Source of the DNA: Parietichytrium sp. I65-24A
Taxonomy: Eukaryota; Sar; Bigyra; Thraustochytrida; Thraustochytriidae
DNA: 64,000 nucleotides
NCBI GenBank assembly: GCA_012862575.1
Contig: BLSF01000111.1
Span: 1-64,000 of the forward strand
Direction of reading: 5' to 3'
Shown piece by piece: positions 40,758 through 51,622 of the stretch. The notes under the pieces are model-generated. The model saw only the letters and a program-made list of their open reading frames with translations, did no database searches and was not told the origin of the DNA. The position numbers and the translations under genes were made by a program. Numbering within the stretch: the first letter of the stretch is position 1; every line of letters starts with the position of its first letter.

Positions 40758-42137
40758 TTACTCGGCTCTGAGCACGTCGCGGCCCTGCATGAAGGGGCGA
40801 ATGCATTCAGGAATTGTCACCGAACCGTCCTCATTCTGAAAATTCTCGAGAATCGAGAGAATAATGCGCGGGATGGCAATTGCGGTTCCGTTCAAAGTGT
40901 GGACGAAGCCTTTGGTTCCTGACGGCTTATCAGTGTAGCGAATGTCAAGCCGTCGGGCCTGGTAATCTGTGCAAGTGGAAATGGAAGCAACTTCTCCGAA
41001 CCCACTACGAGAGGGCATATAAACCTGAACGTCAAATTTGCGTGCAGCAGGGTTGCCCAACTCGTGCGGAAACATATCGATCGTGCGCCATGGCAGCCCG
41101 AGCTGCTCGCAAATCGACTCTTGAATGCCTCGGAGCCGTAAGAGCTCTTCGTCGCCTTGATCTGGCAGTGAGAAAACAAACATCTCTACCTTCGTAAACT
41201 GGTGCAGACGATACAGCCCTTTTGTCGCGGCACCGGAGCTGCCAGCCTCCGCTCGAAAGCAATGCCCGACTCCTGCGAGCCTCTTAGGCAGCACCTCGTC
41301 AGGCAGCTTGAAGTGGTGACCTGCCATGAACCCCGCCAGAGGAATTTCGGCTGTGCCTACCAAGCACAAATCCAGGTCTTTGTGTCCTTCCCCTTCGTTC
41401 GTGACACGGTACACATGGGAGGAGTCTCCCCGCGGCTGAAACCCGCACCCCTCCAGCAGAGTCGAGTGCACCAGATCCGGGGTTGTGTAAGTGGAGAAAC
41501 CGTTTGCGAGAAGGATGTTAAGAACCCACTGCATAAGCGCCATTTCCAACAGTACCCCTTGGTTGCGAAACGATGCGAATTTGGGTCCGCTCGTGCTCAC
41601 TGGCGAGACGAAATCTAAGATGCCAAGGCTCTCGCCAAGTTCGATGTGCGTTTTGGGTTCAAACGAAAACTCGCGAATTTGATGGCGGCCAGATTTTCCT
41701 ACTACAACCCCTTCGCCTGCCTCCTCGAGTTCGAGATCAGAATCAGAATCAGCGGCGTTTGGTCGAGGTGCATCCGGGTGCATCCAATTTGGAAGTAGTA
41801 GGGCGTTTATGTCGAGAGCTTGTTCCACCTCTACCAGCCGCGCTTCGGCAGCTGCTATTTCGGCCTTGATACGTCTACCCTCCTCCCTTGCAGCAGCAGC
41901 TGCTGCCGCTGCCCCTTCCTCTTGGCTATGCTGTTGTACACCAGCTGTTTTTCTGCGAATTCCGCGAAGCCCGTTCAGAGTTGTTGCCAAAGCTCTCCTT
42001 TCAGCATCCAGCGCAACAACTCGCTTCGCGAGGCCATTGGAGCTTATACGCCGCTCGATGGACTCGCGCTCGAACAATCCCAACGAAGCCTCCAGGCGGC
42101 GCACGTCTAATCGTGCTTTGAGTGCGGCGCGGCGCAT
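40758..42137 (-). CDS. Seryl-tRNA synthetase, bacterial/organellar type
   Basis: 459 residues from an ATG at 42137. It charges tRNA-Ser with serine. The N-terminal arm is a long coiled coil (LDVRRLEASLGLFE, LDAERRALATTLNGLR, then an Ala-rich EEGRRIKAEIAAAEARLVEVEQ). The class II core has motif 2 (HCFRAEAGSSG...YRLHQFTKVEMF) and motif 3 (LNGTAIAIPRIILSILENFQ), and the serine-pocket segment VGTAEIPLAG. It has the bacterial/mitochondrial-type length and lacks the C-terminal extension of cytosolic enzymes. The Arg/Ala-rich start (MRRAALKARLDVRR) suggests organelle import, though a separate longer presequence could lie upstream. A Ser/Asp/Glu-rich insert (ADSDSDLELEEAGEG) near 130-145 is unusual. 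Confidence 0.9.
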   Translation of the reverse strand: MRRAALKARLDVRRLEASLGLFERESIERRISSNGLAKRVVALDAERRALATTLNGLRGIRRKTAGVQQHSQEEGAAAAAAAAREEGRRIKAEIAAAEARLVEVEQALDINALLLPNWMHPDAPRPNAADSDSDLELEEAGEGVVVGKSGRHQIREFSFEPKTHIELGESLGILDFVSPVSTSGPKFASFRNQGVLLEMALMQWVLNILLANGFSTYTTPDLVHSTLLEGCGFQPRGDSSHVYRVTNEGEGHKDLDLCLVGTAEIPLAGFMAGHHFKLPDEVLPKRLAGVGHCFRAEAGSSGAATKGLYRLHQFTKVEMFVFSLPDQGDEELLRLRGIQESICEQLGLPWRTIDMFPHELGNPAARKFDVQVYMPSRSGFGEVASISTCTDYQARRLDIRYTDKPSGTKGFVHTLNGTAIAIPRIILSILENFQNEDGSVTIPECIRPFMQGRDVLRAE

Positions 42138-43386
42138 TTCTCGTCACCGATGTATCCAGGCAACTCGCGCTTTTGAAACTCAAGAATCAGGACCGTCAGA
42201 CGGACTAACGCAACCTGGCAGCTTGGGAGCTGGGCTGTCCTTCAAACCGGTTCTGCGCTCCGGTCTTGTCAGTCTACTTTGATGCTACCGCCCTGCTGCC
42301 TGTTCTGCACCCACCCGGACGCTCGCTATACCTCTGCGGTTAGTTTAGAAAGACCCCTGAGGAGCAGAGAAGAACACTAGCTAACTGTGTTTGTTTGCTT
42401 GTTCGCGCCCTCAGGCTCGCGCGGCTTGGCCCTTCGCCTCTGCTCTGCTCTGCTCTGCTCCGTCTGTTTCTTTCCTCTCTCTCTCTCTCTCTCTCAACAA
42501 AAGTGTCTCGAAACACTCGAAAGCGACTGCGCATAAGCTTACCTAATTAAAGTGACTAAGTGTAGCGAGGACAAGTTCGCCCCATCGCCACCTCCAATCT
42601 GTGCGGAACGCAATTGACGTATGTAAATTTCCATGATTTTCCATAGGACTCTTTGCCAACAACTCGACTAGTGAGCGGGCACCTATTAGTACTCCTTTTA
42701 GTTCTGCCTTTGCGGTAAGCCAGGTGCTATGAGGCGCTAATAGGGAATGGGAATGCTAGCTCTAGATAGTAGCTCTAGATAGGAGGTGCTGGGAACAGCA
42801 GGAACAAGATAATGATCACCTAGATTTGTTGTTAGGTCTTTCACCACGGGACCTCGCTGGTGCGAGTACAAGTAGAGATAGCTAAAATAAAGATTAACCC
42901 TTAATTCCTGCCGAAATCTAGTAACTATGATTACACTTCCTTTAAGAGTGGCATACTTCCTGCTTCCTACAGATCCTACAGCGCAGGTCCGCCGACCTGC
43001 GGTACCCTAGTAGTACCTCAGGCTGTTTGTTCAGACCCAAGAGACCCAAGAGACCCAAGAGACCCAAGAGACCCAAGAGACCCAAGAGACCCAAGTCGTC
43101 GATGTGCGTGGTGGCGGTGGTGCAAAGTCCTAGTACTGACTGTGAGTACCGGTTCGAAGACCACTCGAAGCTCCAAGTGGGTCAGGGCCGATTATCGCTG
43201 CTTGCGCTGGAGTGAGGCGCATTTTCATTGTACTCTCATACACCTGGGCTGAAACAGAGTGACGGCGGTGGTTGTCAGGGGAGTTTTTCGGAGCAGCCCT
43301 TCCCTACGTACGCTGGAGGAGAAATAGTAGTTCCTTTTGTTGAACGAGATAGGAGCTCCACTTCGCACTTGCTTCTCAGAGGTTCG
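42138..43386. other. Divergent intergenic region between the synthetase and the Rho-GEF
   Basis: No gene. It holds a short (TC)n tract (42475-42494) and a 9-bp tandem repeat (43032-43094). Promoters for both divergent genes should be here. Confidence 0.5.
43032..43094. repeat. 9-bp tandem repeat, GACCCAAGA, 7 copies
   Basis: Perfect copies of GACCCAAGA run from 43032. One frame reads RPK repeatedly but has no ATG and stops soon after, so it is treated as a microsatellite upstream of the Rho-GEF. Confidence 0.8.
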
Positions 43387-44820
43387 ATGGAGACCATGGG
43401 CGCAGAAATGAAGCTAGGGGCCAACGACGAGGCCTTGAAGGGTCTGGCCATGTTTACGGCAGCAGTGGAGTGCGAGGAGCAATTGGCAGGTACAGGCAAA
43501 GACGGAAAGAGAGAGGATGTCGAGTCTCTAATTGTTGCTTGCACAGAAGCATACATGGGGGCATGTTCTGCATTGATGGGCACGCTAGGTAGGTTCAAAA
43601 AGAGCGGACGCATGCATGCTTTACTGGCTGCGAATGTGAGATTCATGATGGGTAGGATAGAAGTCATACAAGCTTTCGCAACGAAAAGATTGAGTATGCG
43701 AGGGCTCACTCAAGAGCGAAGACGCGCAAGGCTCTCACAGCCTACGCAAAGTGACGAAACGAAGCGAACCATGGTGGCTAGGGAGATCCTTTCCACTGAA
43801 GTGACCTATGTGAAAGGATTGGAAAAACTGCAATCCTTCTATATCATCCCCCTAACAACCGGTCCATTGGCCGTTTTGGATGCTGCAGAGAAGGCAAGCA
43901 TCTTTGGGAACCTCGAAGAGATTCTCGGATTCGGCCAAAGTTTTCAAAAGGCGCTGCAGGCGAAAATGGATAAATGGGGCCCGGATCAAACATTGGGCGA
44001 CACTTTCAAAACGTTTGCCATGTTCTTCAAAATTTACGTCATGTACACCAACTCCCACCAGGAAGGTCAAAAGCGGGCGAAAGCGCTAATTGATTCCAGC
44101 GAGGATGCACGCCTGATTGCCTCCAATGCTATGGCTGCAGGTTGTCCAGATATTGCGTCGCTAATGATCACCCCAATTCAGCGGCTGCCTAGATATGTGC
44201 TTCTGTTAAAAGAGCTGAGAAAAAGAACACCGGACTCGCACCCAGATGCGCCGTTGCTGGAGTCGGCCCTCTTGGATGTTAAGGTAGTTGCTGACCACGT
44301 CAATCAAACTGTTGGTCGTCATGAAAGTGCTGCCAAGCTTCTCGAGATCCAATCTGCCCTGTGGACTGCAAGGCTCGGCGGGATACCTGTCGACCTCCTT
44401 GCGCCTGGGAGGCAGTTCATCAAGCACGAAACGATGCTCAAAGTACGCCGCATTGGAACTCTTAGAGAGGTTCATTTGTTTCTGTTCTCAGACATCTTGC
44501 TATATGCAAGCTCGTCCAAACTGCTGCCCGGACGGTACCACTACCAAAATCACTTGGAATTCTATGGCGCTGCGCCAGGTGTCGATGAGGCGCGAGGACT
44601 TGGCGCGAGTCACCAGCGACTTCAGTTCGCCTTCAAAGTTACCTCACAGCAAGCGGTTCGCGTGTTCCTGGCCGCTTCAATGCAACAGCGCGATGAATGG
44701 ATGACACTCATAAACGACTGCGCCGAAAAGAAACGAGAGGTTGACAAGAGGCGGTCCTCAAAGCGCCTTTCGGCCTCTTTAATCCCATCGTCCCTTCTGA
44801 ATACTTCTCTTCCACAGTGA
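43387..44820 (+). CDS. DH-PH domain Rho guanine-nucleotide exchange factor
   Basis: The first in-frame ATG (43387) gives 477 residues; the frame upstream lacks an ATG. The Dbl-homology domain covers about 128-308 (EILSTEVTYVKGLEKL for CR1, ASLMITPIQRLPRYVLLLKEL for CR3, SALLDVKVVADHVNQTV). The pleckstrin-homology domain covers about 330-460 (LKVRRIGTLREVHLFLFSDILLYAS, then FKVTSQQAVRVFLAAS and QRDEWMTLINDC). Such proteins load GTP onto Rho/Rac GTPases and so direct actin and cell shape, with the PH domain aiding membrane binding. The N-terminal 125 residues are helical with no named domain, and the tail is Lys/Ser-rich. No intron. The target GTPase cannot be told from sequence. Confidence 0.9.
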   Translation: METMGAEMKLGANDEALKGLAMFTAAVECEEQLAGTGKDGKREDVESLIVACTEAYMGACSALMGTLGRFKKSGRMHALLAANVRFMMGRIEVIQAFATKRLSMRGLTQERRRARLSQPTQSDETKRTMVAREILSTEVTYVKGLEKLQSFYIIPLTTGPLAVLDAAEKASIFGNLEEILGFGQSFQKALQAKMDKWGPDQTLGDTFKTFAMFFKIYVMYTNSHQEGQKRAKALIDSSEDARLIASNAMAAGCPDIASLMITPIQRLPRYVLLLKELRKRTPDSHPDAPLLESALLDVKVVADHVNQTVGRHESAAKLLEIQSALWTARLGGIPVDLLAPGRQFIKHETMLKVRRIGTLREVHLFLFSDILLYASSSKLLPGRYHYQNHLEFYGAAPGVDEARGLGASHQRLQFAFKVTSQQAVRVFLAASMQQRDEWMTLINDCAEKKREVDKRRSSKRLSASLIPSSLLNTSLPQ

Positions 44821-46033
44821 CTCTAGCCAACGCACTGGGATATGGGCTCTTCAGTTGCAGCGTTCTTTCGGACGTGTTACCGCTCGGAATGTTTGATTGG
44901 GTCTGTTGTGGACCTTGGGCAAAGTTGTGTCGCGTACGCCAAACGAAAGCGACATCGATGAAAATCTCTTCGTCCCTTTCAAAAGCACATACGAAGGAGA
45001 GATCGACCAGGCGGCTTGGGCGGAATCGACGCGAAGACATCTCCATAACACACACTTCAGAAAATGGCAGACCCTGCGCCACCACTTCAGAATGTTGGCA
45101 CGTCCATCGGGAGGAAAAACCTCGCCCCCTTTTTGGTCATTAGCTTGTGTTTTAGCTCACAGTCAATTCAAATGAAGAAAACTTTGCCTCTTTTGATACA
45201 GTGCAGTACTCGAGTACCGGTGTGCCAAGGAGCGCAGGAGCACACCTTGTGAGGAGAGTTCGAGATTGTTGAGTGGCAGATCCTCCGCGACTCTCTAAAC
45301 TTCGAAGAGCTGCAAACGGCTAATCGCTTATTAAGGAATGTTAAGGATATAGGCGAACGACAGTGAGCAGCTGTAACCCCTGCCATAGTGTGGTATTAAG
45401 GATAGGTGGTAGATACGTGAACTAACTGTAAAGATCAAAGTAACGATGATAGTAACGACGCTGGGAGGTTCGAGATTCAAGACGAGATCTTTTCCCGGGG
45501 TCCAGCTGAGGCTTTTGGGCGAAGAGGAAGAAAAGAAAAAAAAGGACATCAATCAATTACTCACTCACTCATCGTCAACCAATCTTGATCAAGATACATC
45601 AAGATACATCAAGATACATCAAGATACCGAGTTCACTGACTCATCAGACCAGTCGAAAGTCGCAGACCGAGTCTTCATCAACTTAGACTGCTCAGGCGTT
45701 TGAACGGTTGTGGCCCTGGCTCAATCTCACTCTCCGTCTCATAGTCCTCAGCACCCTCAGCACCCTCAGCTCGTGATCGCCTTTGGATGCACGGGCGGCA
45801 GCACGCGGTGGAGCTTAGAGAGCAGAGGCGACAGAACAAACCGAGCTGGGAACTTGAGCCTAGTGGAAGCTGGCAGCCACGCAGCTAGCTCTCAGGACTC
45901 TCAAAGAAGGGCTCTTTCGGGGTCTCCCGAAAGCCGCCAGCCTGAGCAACTCGAAAGACCCGCAGTGGAAGGTGGTCCGGGCAGTTCCTACTTAGTTTGC
46001 AGTCGTTAGGAGAAGGTGCAAGCAGTCGCGAGA
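44821..46033. other. Intergenic between the Rho-GEF and the transporter
   Basis: No supported gene. Contains a mini-element with 9-bp flanking repeats (45341-45404) and four tandem GATACATCAA-type units at about 45590-45625. A GTG-started frame at 45710-46009 is low-complexity and probably 5' UTR. Confidence 0.5.
45341..45404 (+). mobile_element. Mini-element insertion flanked by 9-bp direct repeats
   Basis: TTAAGGATA occurs at 45341-45349 and 45396-45404, bracketing a 46-bp insert. The insert reads TAGGCGAACGACAGTGAGCA, then GCTGTAACCCCTGCCATAGT and GTGGTA. It is the shortest and cleanest copy of the family and defines its core. GCAG/CTGC can pair. No coding capacity. Confidence 0.7.
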
Positions 46034-47765
46034 ATGTTCACCGGGAAGGCGGGCAGGATGCTGGCGACGGAAGACGGGGAGGACGGTCCGCTTGTGTCGG
46101 CAAAGCGGCGAGGAAGCAGCATAGTAGTGGAAATGGGCGAGCAGAATGGGCTCGGGATGGAGAGCGGTTCCCCTTTGAAAGGCGAGGAAGAGCTGTGCTG
46201 CACGCCCAAGCAGTGCCAGATCGATCTCGTGTTGTACCAGACTGCGCTCTTACTGGGGATCAACATGCTGCTTTTTGCGGACCAAAACTTGATCGCTCCC
46301 AACTTGACCACCATTGCGGCGGAATTCGGATTTACAGAGCCTGTTGATCGGGACTTGTACATTGGCGGCTACGTCTCGGTGGGCTTCTTTTGCGTCGGGG
46401 CGGTGTCATCGCTGGTGGCTGGGTGCTTGGCCGATTCTGTGAACCGTATTTTTGCGCTTGCCACCGTAGTTGCAATCGGCCAGAGCGCTTGCATGGGAAC
46501 CTTTTTCGCGCAAAAATACGAAACGTTTCTGGCGCTGAGGATTCTTACTGGGGTGTCCATTGGTGGAAGTGTTCCATTGTTGTACTCTTTGCTCGGAGAC
46601 CTGTACAGAACGACGTCGCGGGGTCGCGTGCTCTCTCTTGCTGCGGTAGCGATGAGTGTGGGGATTGGAGCCGGACAGGTAAGTACTTGGTCATGGCTGC
46701 TCTAGTGTCTCAACCGTTGAGTTCTTGGGATATTGCTAACCAATGCGGCACTTCTTTTCGGGCGACAAAAGATTCTGGCAGGCCTATTAGGCCCTCTGTG
46801 CGGCTGGAGGGTTCCTTTCCTCATTGTATCGTGCCCCACGTTCGTGCTCACTATACTACTAGTTTCCACGACAACAGAGCCCATGCGTGGTCGCAAAGAG
46901 GAGGTCCTGGAAGCCGTTGCTAACTTGGACGACTTTGTATACGATGAGAAAATCAACTGCTCAAAAGTCAAGGACTTGTGCTCGCAGCCTTCCCCGGCAC
47001 TTATATTACTGTCAGGGTTCCCAGGTTCTCTGCCATGGGGTGTAGTGTTAGTGTGTAAGTAACTTGCGCCGTACCGAGACTCCGTTCAACTGCAACCATC
47101 ATGCGAAAAGCTAACGTTGCTTATTTTTATTGCTCCTTTTGCTATTGTGTACAGACTTTAATGACTATGTTGTACAGGAGATGAATATTCCTGTCCAGAA
47201 GGCAACCCTGATGGTTTTGGTCTATGGAATAGGTATCGCTGTTGGAACCGTCATTGGCGGGACTGTGGCAGACAAAACCGTTCGAAATGGCTCCCGATGG
47301 CTTGCCCTTTTTACAACATTTTGCTTTGTCGGCGGGGCGGGCCCCCTCATAGCAATCTTATTTCTGACCGATTTGCCGTTCTGGTCATATATTGTCATCT
47401 GCATCCCTGCAGGAATCATCGCTGGCGTTCCTGGAGGGGTAGTACGCGCAATGCTAGTCAATGTGACGGTGCCAGAGGTTCGTGGAACTGCTTTTGCGCT
47501 GATGAATCTTTCAGACGACGTCGGACGTGGTCTGGGGCCATTTCTTGTGTCGTTGCTCATTCTTGCATTTCCCGAGGACCGCAAATATGCCTTAGCTATA
47601 TCCTTTGCTGCGTGGGGAGTGTCAGCGCTGTTTTTCTTCCCTCTGGCGTTCACCTACCCGCAGGACTTCGATGCAGTCGAGCAGCGAATTCTTCAAAACC
47701 ACTTGAAGCGCAACCCTCAACATAAAGAGTTAGTTGTTACTTGGTTTTCAGGACGACGAAGATGA
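46034..47765 (+). CDS. Major facilitator superfamily transporter (3 exons)
   Basis: Exons 46034-46678, 46772-47054 and 47155-47765 join in phase to 512 residues. After a polar N-terminal tail of about 60 residues come twelve predicted spans in two halves. MFS loop signatures are present: GCLADSVNR (2-3 loop of the N half), LRILTGVSIGGSVPLLYSLLGDLY (spans 4-5) and the equivalent GGTVADKTVRNGSRW in the C half, with VTVPEVRGTAFALMNLSDDVGRGLGP later. The LPWGVVLVYFNDY segment recalls spinster-type and related MFS carriers, but the substrate cannot be assigned. Both splice joins restore typical sequence (GAGQILAGLLG and LVYFNDYV). The extreme C terminus is uncertain: a different frame just past an AG at 47753 encodes a plausible acidic tail. 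Confidence 0.85.
46679..46771 (+). other. Intron 1 of the transporter gene
   Basis: 93 nt, GTAAGT...AAAAG, phase 0. Confidence 0.8.
47055..47154 (+). other. Intron 2 of the transporter gene
   Basis: 100 nt, GTAAGT...TACAG with a T-rich tract before the acceptor, phase 1. Confidence 0.8.
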
Positions 47766-49642
47766 CGAGGCCACGATCGGCACGGCCTCGCTGGAGCTTC
47801 AGCTGAGATGATTTCAAAATACCTTGAGCGGGTTTGAGGTAGACTCTATTGGAAACCGCAACGCTTTGCTGCCGCGTAATGAAGAGCGGGGCAACCCGCA
47901 CGATTTGCGTTTCAGGAACAATGGAGGGCTTCATTGAGCAAGCGTGAACTCATGTTGGGCGTCGCCTTCCATCCGACCAGTACGCATGAAGGCCGGAGAC
48001 TCAGCGCCTGCGCCTCTGGTGACTAGGCCAAAACATACGGGACGCTGTCCTGACTCTGATGTGCATTCGGGCACAATCAAATATGCGCAACCCGCAACAG
48101 CTCGATTCGCTAGCTAGCTAGAGTATGTATATCATTAAGGGTTTTCACTAGTATAGAGTAAAACAGCGAGGTGCGTTGTGGCCGATCTCGAAAGCACCAT
48201 ACTCGGCGGTAGCGGCATTTATTCTTATAAACGGCGAAGAGAGAGAGAGAGAGAGGAGCGGCGTGAGTGGGGCGGGGAAATTTCCTATCCCGGTTTGACT
48301 TTGCCGGTTTAGCGTTGTCTGATCTGAGCATCAATGGTTATATGACACGATGATCGTGGGGGCTGTTATGATTGCCACTGATGTGCCTACGTTCAATCAA
48401 TCAACGTGCGCGGCACTCTGGGATGAGCCACGAGCACACCAGCGAATGCTGAGTGAGGCACACCAGGCGACTCGCCGCTCGCGAGGGTAGAAATTTACTC
48501 AGTACCGGCTATAAAACTCTTGACATGTGACTTGTTTTAATTTCTTGAGTCGTCCAGAACTCATCAAATTCCGAACCTGTGGCGGTTCTCCCGGTGCCAA
48601 GTACCCGTCGGTACTCAGTAACTTGAGTCGATTTGCTCGAGCAGATTCCTTCCCAAGCTACTAGCTACTAACTAGCTTTCGGGCAGCAGGTCCTGCAAAT
48701 GGATGGAGAACCGATTCGATTGATTTTGACTGCCAATGTCAACGAAAGATTGTCCACGGCGTGCTGCAATTACCGTCACCGGGCTGTGGCGCGTATGGGG
48801 TTGGGGGTTGGGTGGGAGAGGGTTTATCTGAAATTCTGAATTCTGGTCGCGCCAAATCCCCCCATCGCGGAAAGAAACTAGATCCGCCTCAACTACAGCT
48901 CGGCCGTTTGACTTTGTTGACTATCCGCTCCGAACCAATTGGACGAAGGAAGAAATAATCAAAGGCGATCTCATTTACTGCTGCTCACAATGTCTTGTGA
49001 AAATGAAAAATTAAATCCAACTTGCGACATCTAACTCACTGACGCCAACTCATCCAACCGACCAATCAGAAGGAGCGCTTCACTCCCAGCAGATCCCAAG
49101 AGTCTCAGTACGTCTCGCATAGTGCCGCTCCTATCTCCTCACAGACCACTCCTAGCCGCCTTCCCCACCGGGCCCTACAAAACTACCACTACCGGACAAC
49201 ATAGCCCCGCTGTACCACCTGGCCGGGCCGCTTGGCCAATGAGAAGCCGCCGCTCGGCGGTAGCACCCTCTCAGCGCATACGCTAGCAGGGCGGAGCGAG
49301 GGTGTGTGGGCCGCCGATTGCACGGAAGAGACAGCGTACGTGCACCGCGGGAGGAGGGAGGAAGAAGGAGGAAGGAGGAAGGAGGAAGGAGAGGGGTCCT
49401 CGATCGCTCAAGCCGAGCGCGCAGAGCCCGAAGGCTGAGGTTAGGGTTAGTGAGACAGAGAGACACAGAGACACAGAGAGACAGAGAGACAGAGAGACAG
49501 AGAGACACAGAGAGACACAGAGGCACAGAGACACAGAGAGAGAGAGGAGGGAACGAGTCAGTCAGTCGCACTTTGAGCTGGACGGAGTGAGGGAGTGAGT
49601 GAGTGAGGGAGTGAGGGAGTGAAGGAGCGAGGGGTGGCGACA
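47766..49642. other. Intergenic upstream of the E3 ligase gene
   Basis: About 1.9 kb without a supported gene. Holds an (AG)n tract (48239-48255) and a long purine-rich tract (49340-49640). Confidence 0.5.
49340..49640 (+). repeat. Purine-rich, strand-asymmetric tract directly upstream of the E3 ligase ATG
   Basis: GGAGGAAGAAGGAGGAAGGA at its start, then GAGACAGAGAGACACAGAGA-type repeats (about 49449-49545), then GAGGGAGTGAGTGAGTGAGG up to 3 bp before the start codon at 49643. It is nearly free of pyrimidine runs on the plus strand. It is probably 5' UTR or core promoter, but the transcription start cannot be placed. Confidence 0.65.
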
Positions 49643-51426
49643 ATGCTCGCGGTGAAGGAGCCGCCGAGCGTGGTGGTGGACTCGTTGCCGTACACGGAGC
49701 TGCTGCAGATCCACAACTGCTTGCGCAGGGAGGTGGACAAGCTGCTGCTGCTGGTGAACAGGCTCTTGAGCAGTGCGGGGAGCGAGAAGCTGTGGACAGG
49801 CGCTCTGCACGACCTGCTGCGGCAGTTTGACTTCTTCTTCGTGGTCTATCACTCGCACTCCAAGGCCGAGGACGAGGTTATTCTGCCCGCACTATGCGAA
49901 AAGGGGCTGGCTCCGGAAGCAGACCACGAGCTGCGGTCGGAGCACTCTGGACAGTCGAAGGCGTTTGAGGAAGTCAGGGTGGCGTTATTGCGTAAGTCTG
50001 TTCTTGTTTGTCGGTGTGTCATTCTTGCCTTTCAAGTTTTGCCGTAGGAGTGCACGGGAAATGCGAGCTTGATTGCCTTCGTGCGGTAGCTAACGATAGA
50101 ATGTTCTTGCCACTGTCACACACAGATCTCAGAGGCGAAAATGTTGCGGAGCTTGACGCTCAGCAATCGCTGCAACTCAAAGTGCTCGTGGACCATCTTG
50201 TGCAGCGTCTGGACTCAATTCGGTCATCGGTGTGGCTGCATCTCAAGAAGGAAGAAGAGGAGCTCTTCCCTTTGTTGACTCAGTACTTTGAGAGCGCAGA
50301 GCTGGAGAAAATTGCCGGGCACATCCTTGGGAACCGCTCTAGTGAGCTTGTCAACTGCTACTTGGAGATGATCGTCCGCGACCTCTCCTCCGCAGACCAA
50401 CTGAAGGCCATCAACAGCATCATCACAACAGCGCAAGGGACGAGATTCTCCAAGTGGCTTGAGCACGCAAACAAGACCTCCGGATTTAAGGTGCACTCCT
50501 CGGGTACGGTCCCTCGCAGCGCACCAATGTTTGAGCCGCAACAGCGCACAATCGAGAATCTCAAAGGCGCGACGGCAAGTCTTCATGTTTGTGCCGAGTC
50601 TAGCGACGAATGCTGCGGAGACAAAAGTGTCCAACACCTGGGCTGTAAGCACTACCGTCGAAAGTGCAAGATATACATGGACTGTTGCGATGAACTCTTC
50701 TGCTGTAGGCTTTGCCACGACGAGGAAATTGCCGGCAGAGCCGTTGTCAGCAGCTCATCGGGAGTCACTTGGCATCAGGCCAATCGGTTCGAGTTCAACA
50801 AGATGTGGTGCATGAACTGTCAAACGCTTCAGCAAATTTCGAAAAATTGCTGCTCCTGTGGGGTTGAAATGGCAAAGTACTTTTGCTCAGTTTGCAATTT
50901 CTTTGATGATGCGGAGAACCGCCCTATCTACCACTGCCCCTACTGCAATATTTGTCGCCGCGGGCACGGGCTTGGAGAAGATCTTTTCCACTGCATGCGT
51001 TGCAACGCCTGCATCAGCACAAAACTGAAGGAGCACAAATGTATGGACCACTTGCTTGAGGCAGACTGCGCTATCTGCCTGCACGGCCTGTTTGACACCA
51101 CTCATCCTGTTCAAATGCTCAAGTGTGGTCACATCATGCACAGGGATTGTTACAACAAATATGTCACCACTAATTACCAGTGTCCACTTTGTCGAAAATC
51201 CGTCTGCGATATGAAACCGGTCTGGGGAAAATATGACAAAATCTGGGAATACGTGTCGAGTGAGGCGGAGCGAGAAAAGCATTTGGTCGGTTCTCGAAAT
51301 GTGAACGTGCACTGCAACGACTGTGGAAGTGTTGCAGATGCACAGAGAATATCGAATCTTCCTGCGGAATTGTACAGCCTGCCACAGAAATGCGCGACTT
51401 GCGGCTCCTATAACACTTCCTTTTGA
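49643..51426 (+). CDS. Hemerythrin-CHY-CTCHY-RING E3 ubiquitin ligase, BRUTUS/HRZ-like (2 exons)
   Basis: Exons 49643-49991 and 50126-51426 join in phase 1 to 549 residues. One hemerythrin (HHE) bundle spans about 18-165, with ligands visible in HNCLRREVD, YHSHSKAEDEVILPAL, DHELRSEH and WLHLKKEEEELFPLL. A CHY zinc finger follows (about 278-335, GCKHYRRKCKIYMDCCDELFCCRLCHDEE). Then come the CTCHY fingers (about 341-428, CPYCNICRRGHG), a RING finger (about 430-475, CAICLHGLFD...CGHIMHRDC...CPLC) and a C-terminal zinc ribbon (HCNDCG...CATCGSY). In plants and algae such proteins bind iron or Fe-S clusters through HHE domains and degrade iron-response regulators. Plant BRUTUS has three HHE bundles and this protein one. 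An iron-sensing role is inferred from the architecture. Confidence 0.9.
49992..50125 (+). other. Intron of the E3 ligase gene
   Basis: 134 nt, GTAAGT...CACAG, phase 1. It lies inside the hemerythrin bundle coding region. Confidence 0.8.
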
Positions 51427-51622
51427 CTCCTTAAGATTGGTGATATTTTGGAAATCCCCTTTCATCGTACAATACACACTTTTTTTCAATACAATTTTTC
51501 CACTATTATTTCAAGTTGATTCGAATTTTGTGAACGGATGGAGGAGAGTTTGGCTAGCCTGGAGGCAAAAGCAAGGCACAAGGCACTTTTGTCATCACTT
51601 GCAAACAGCTCTGTTCTTCTCC

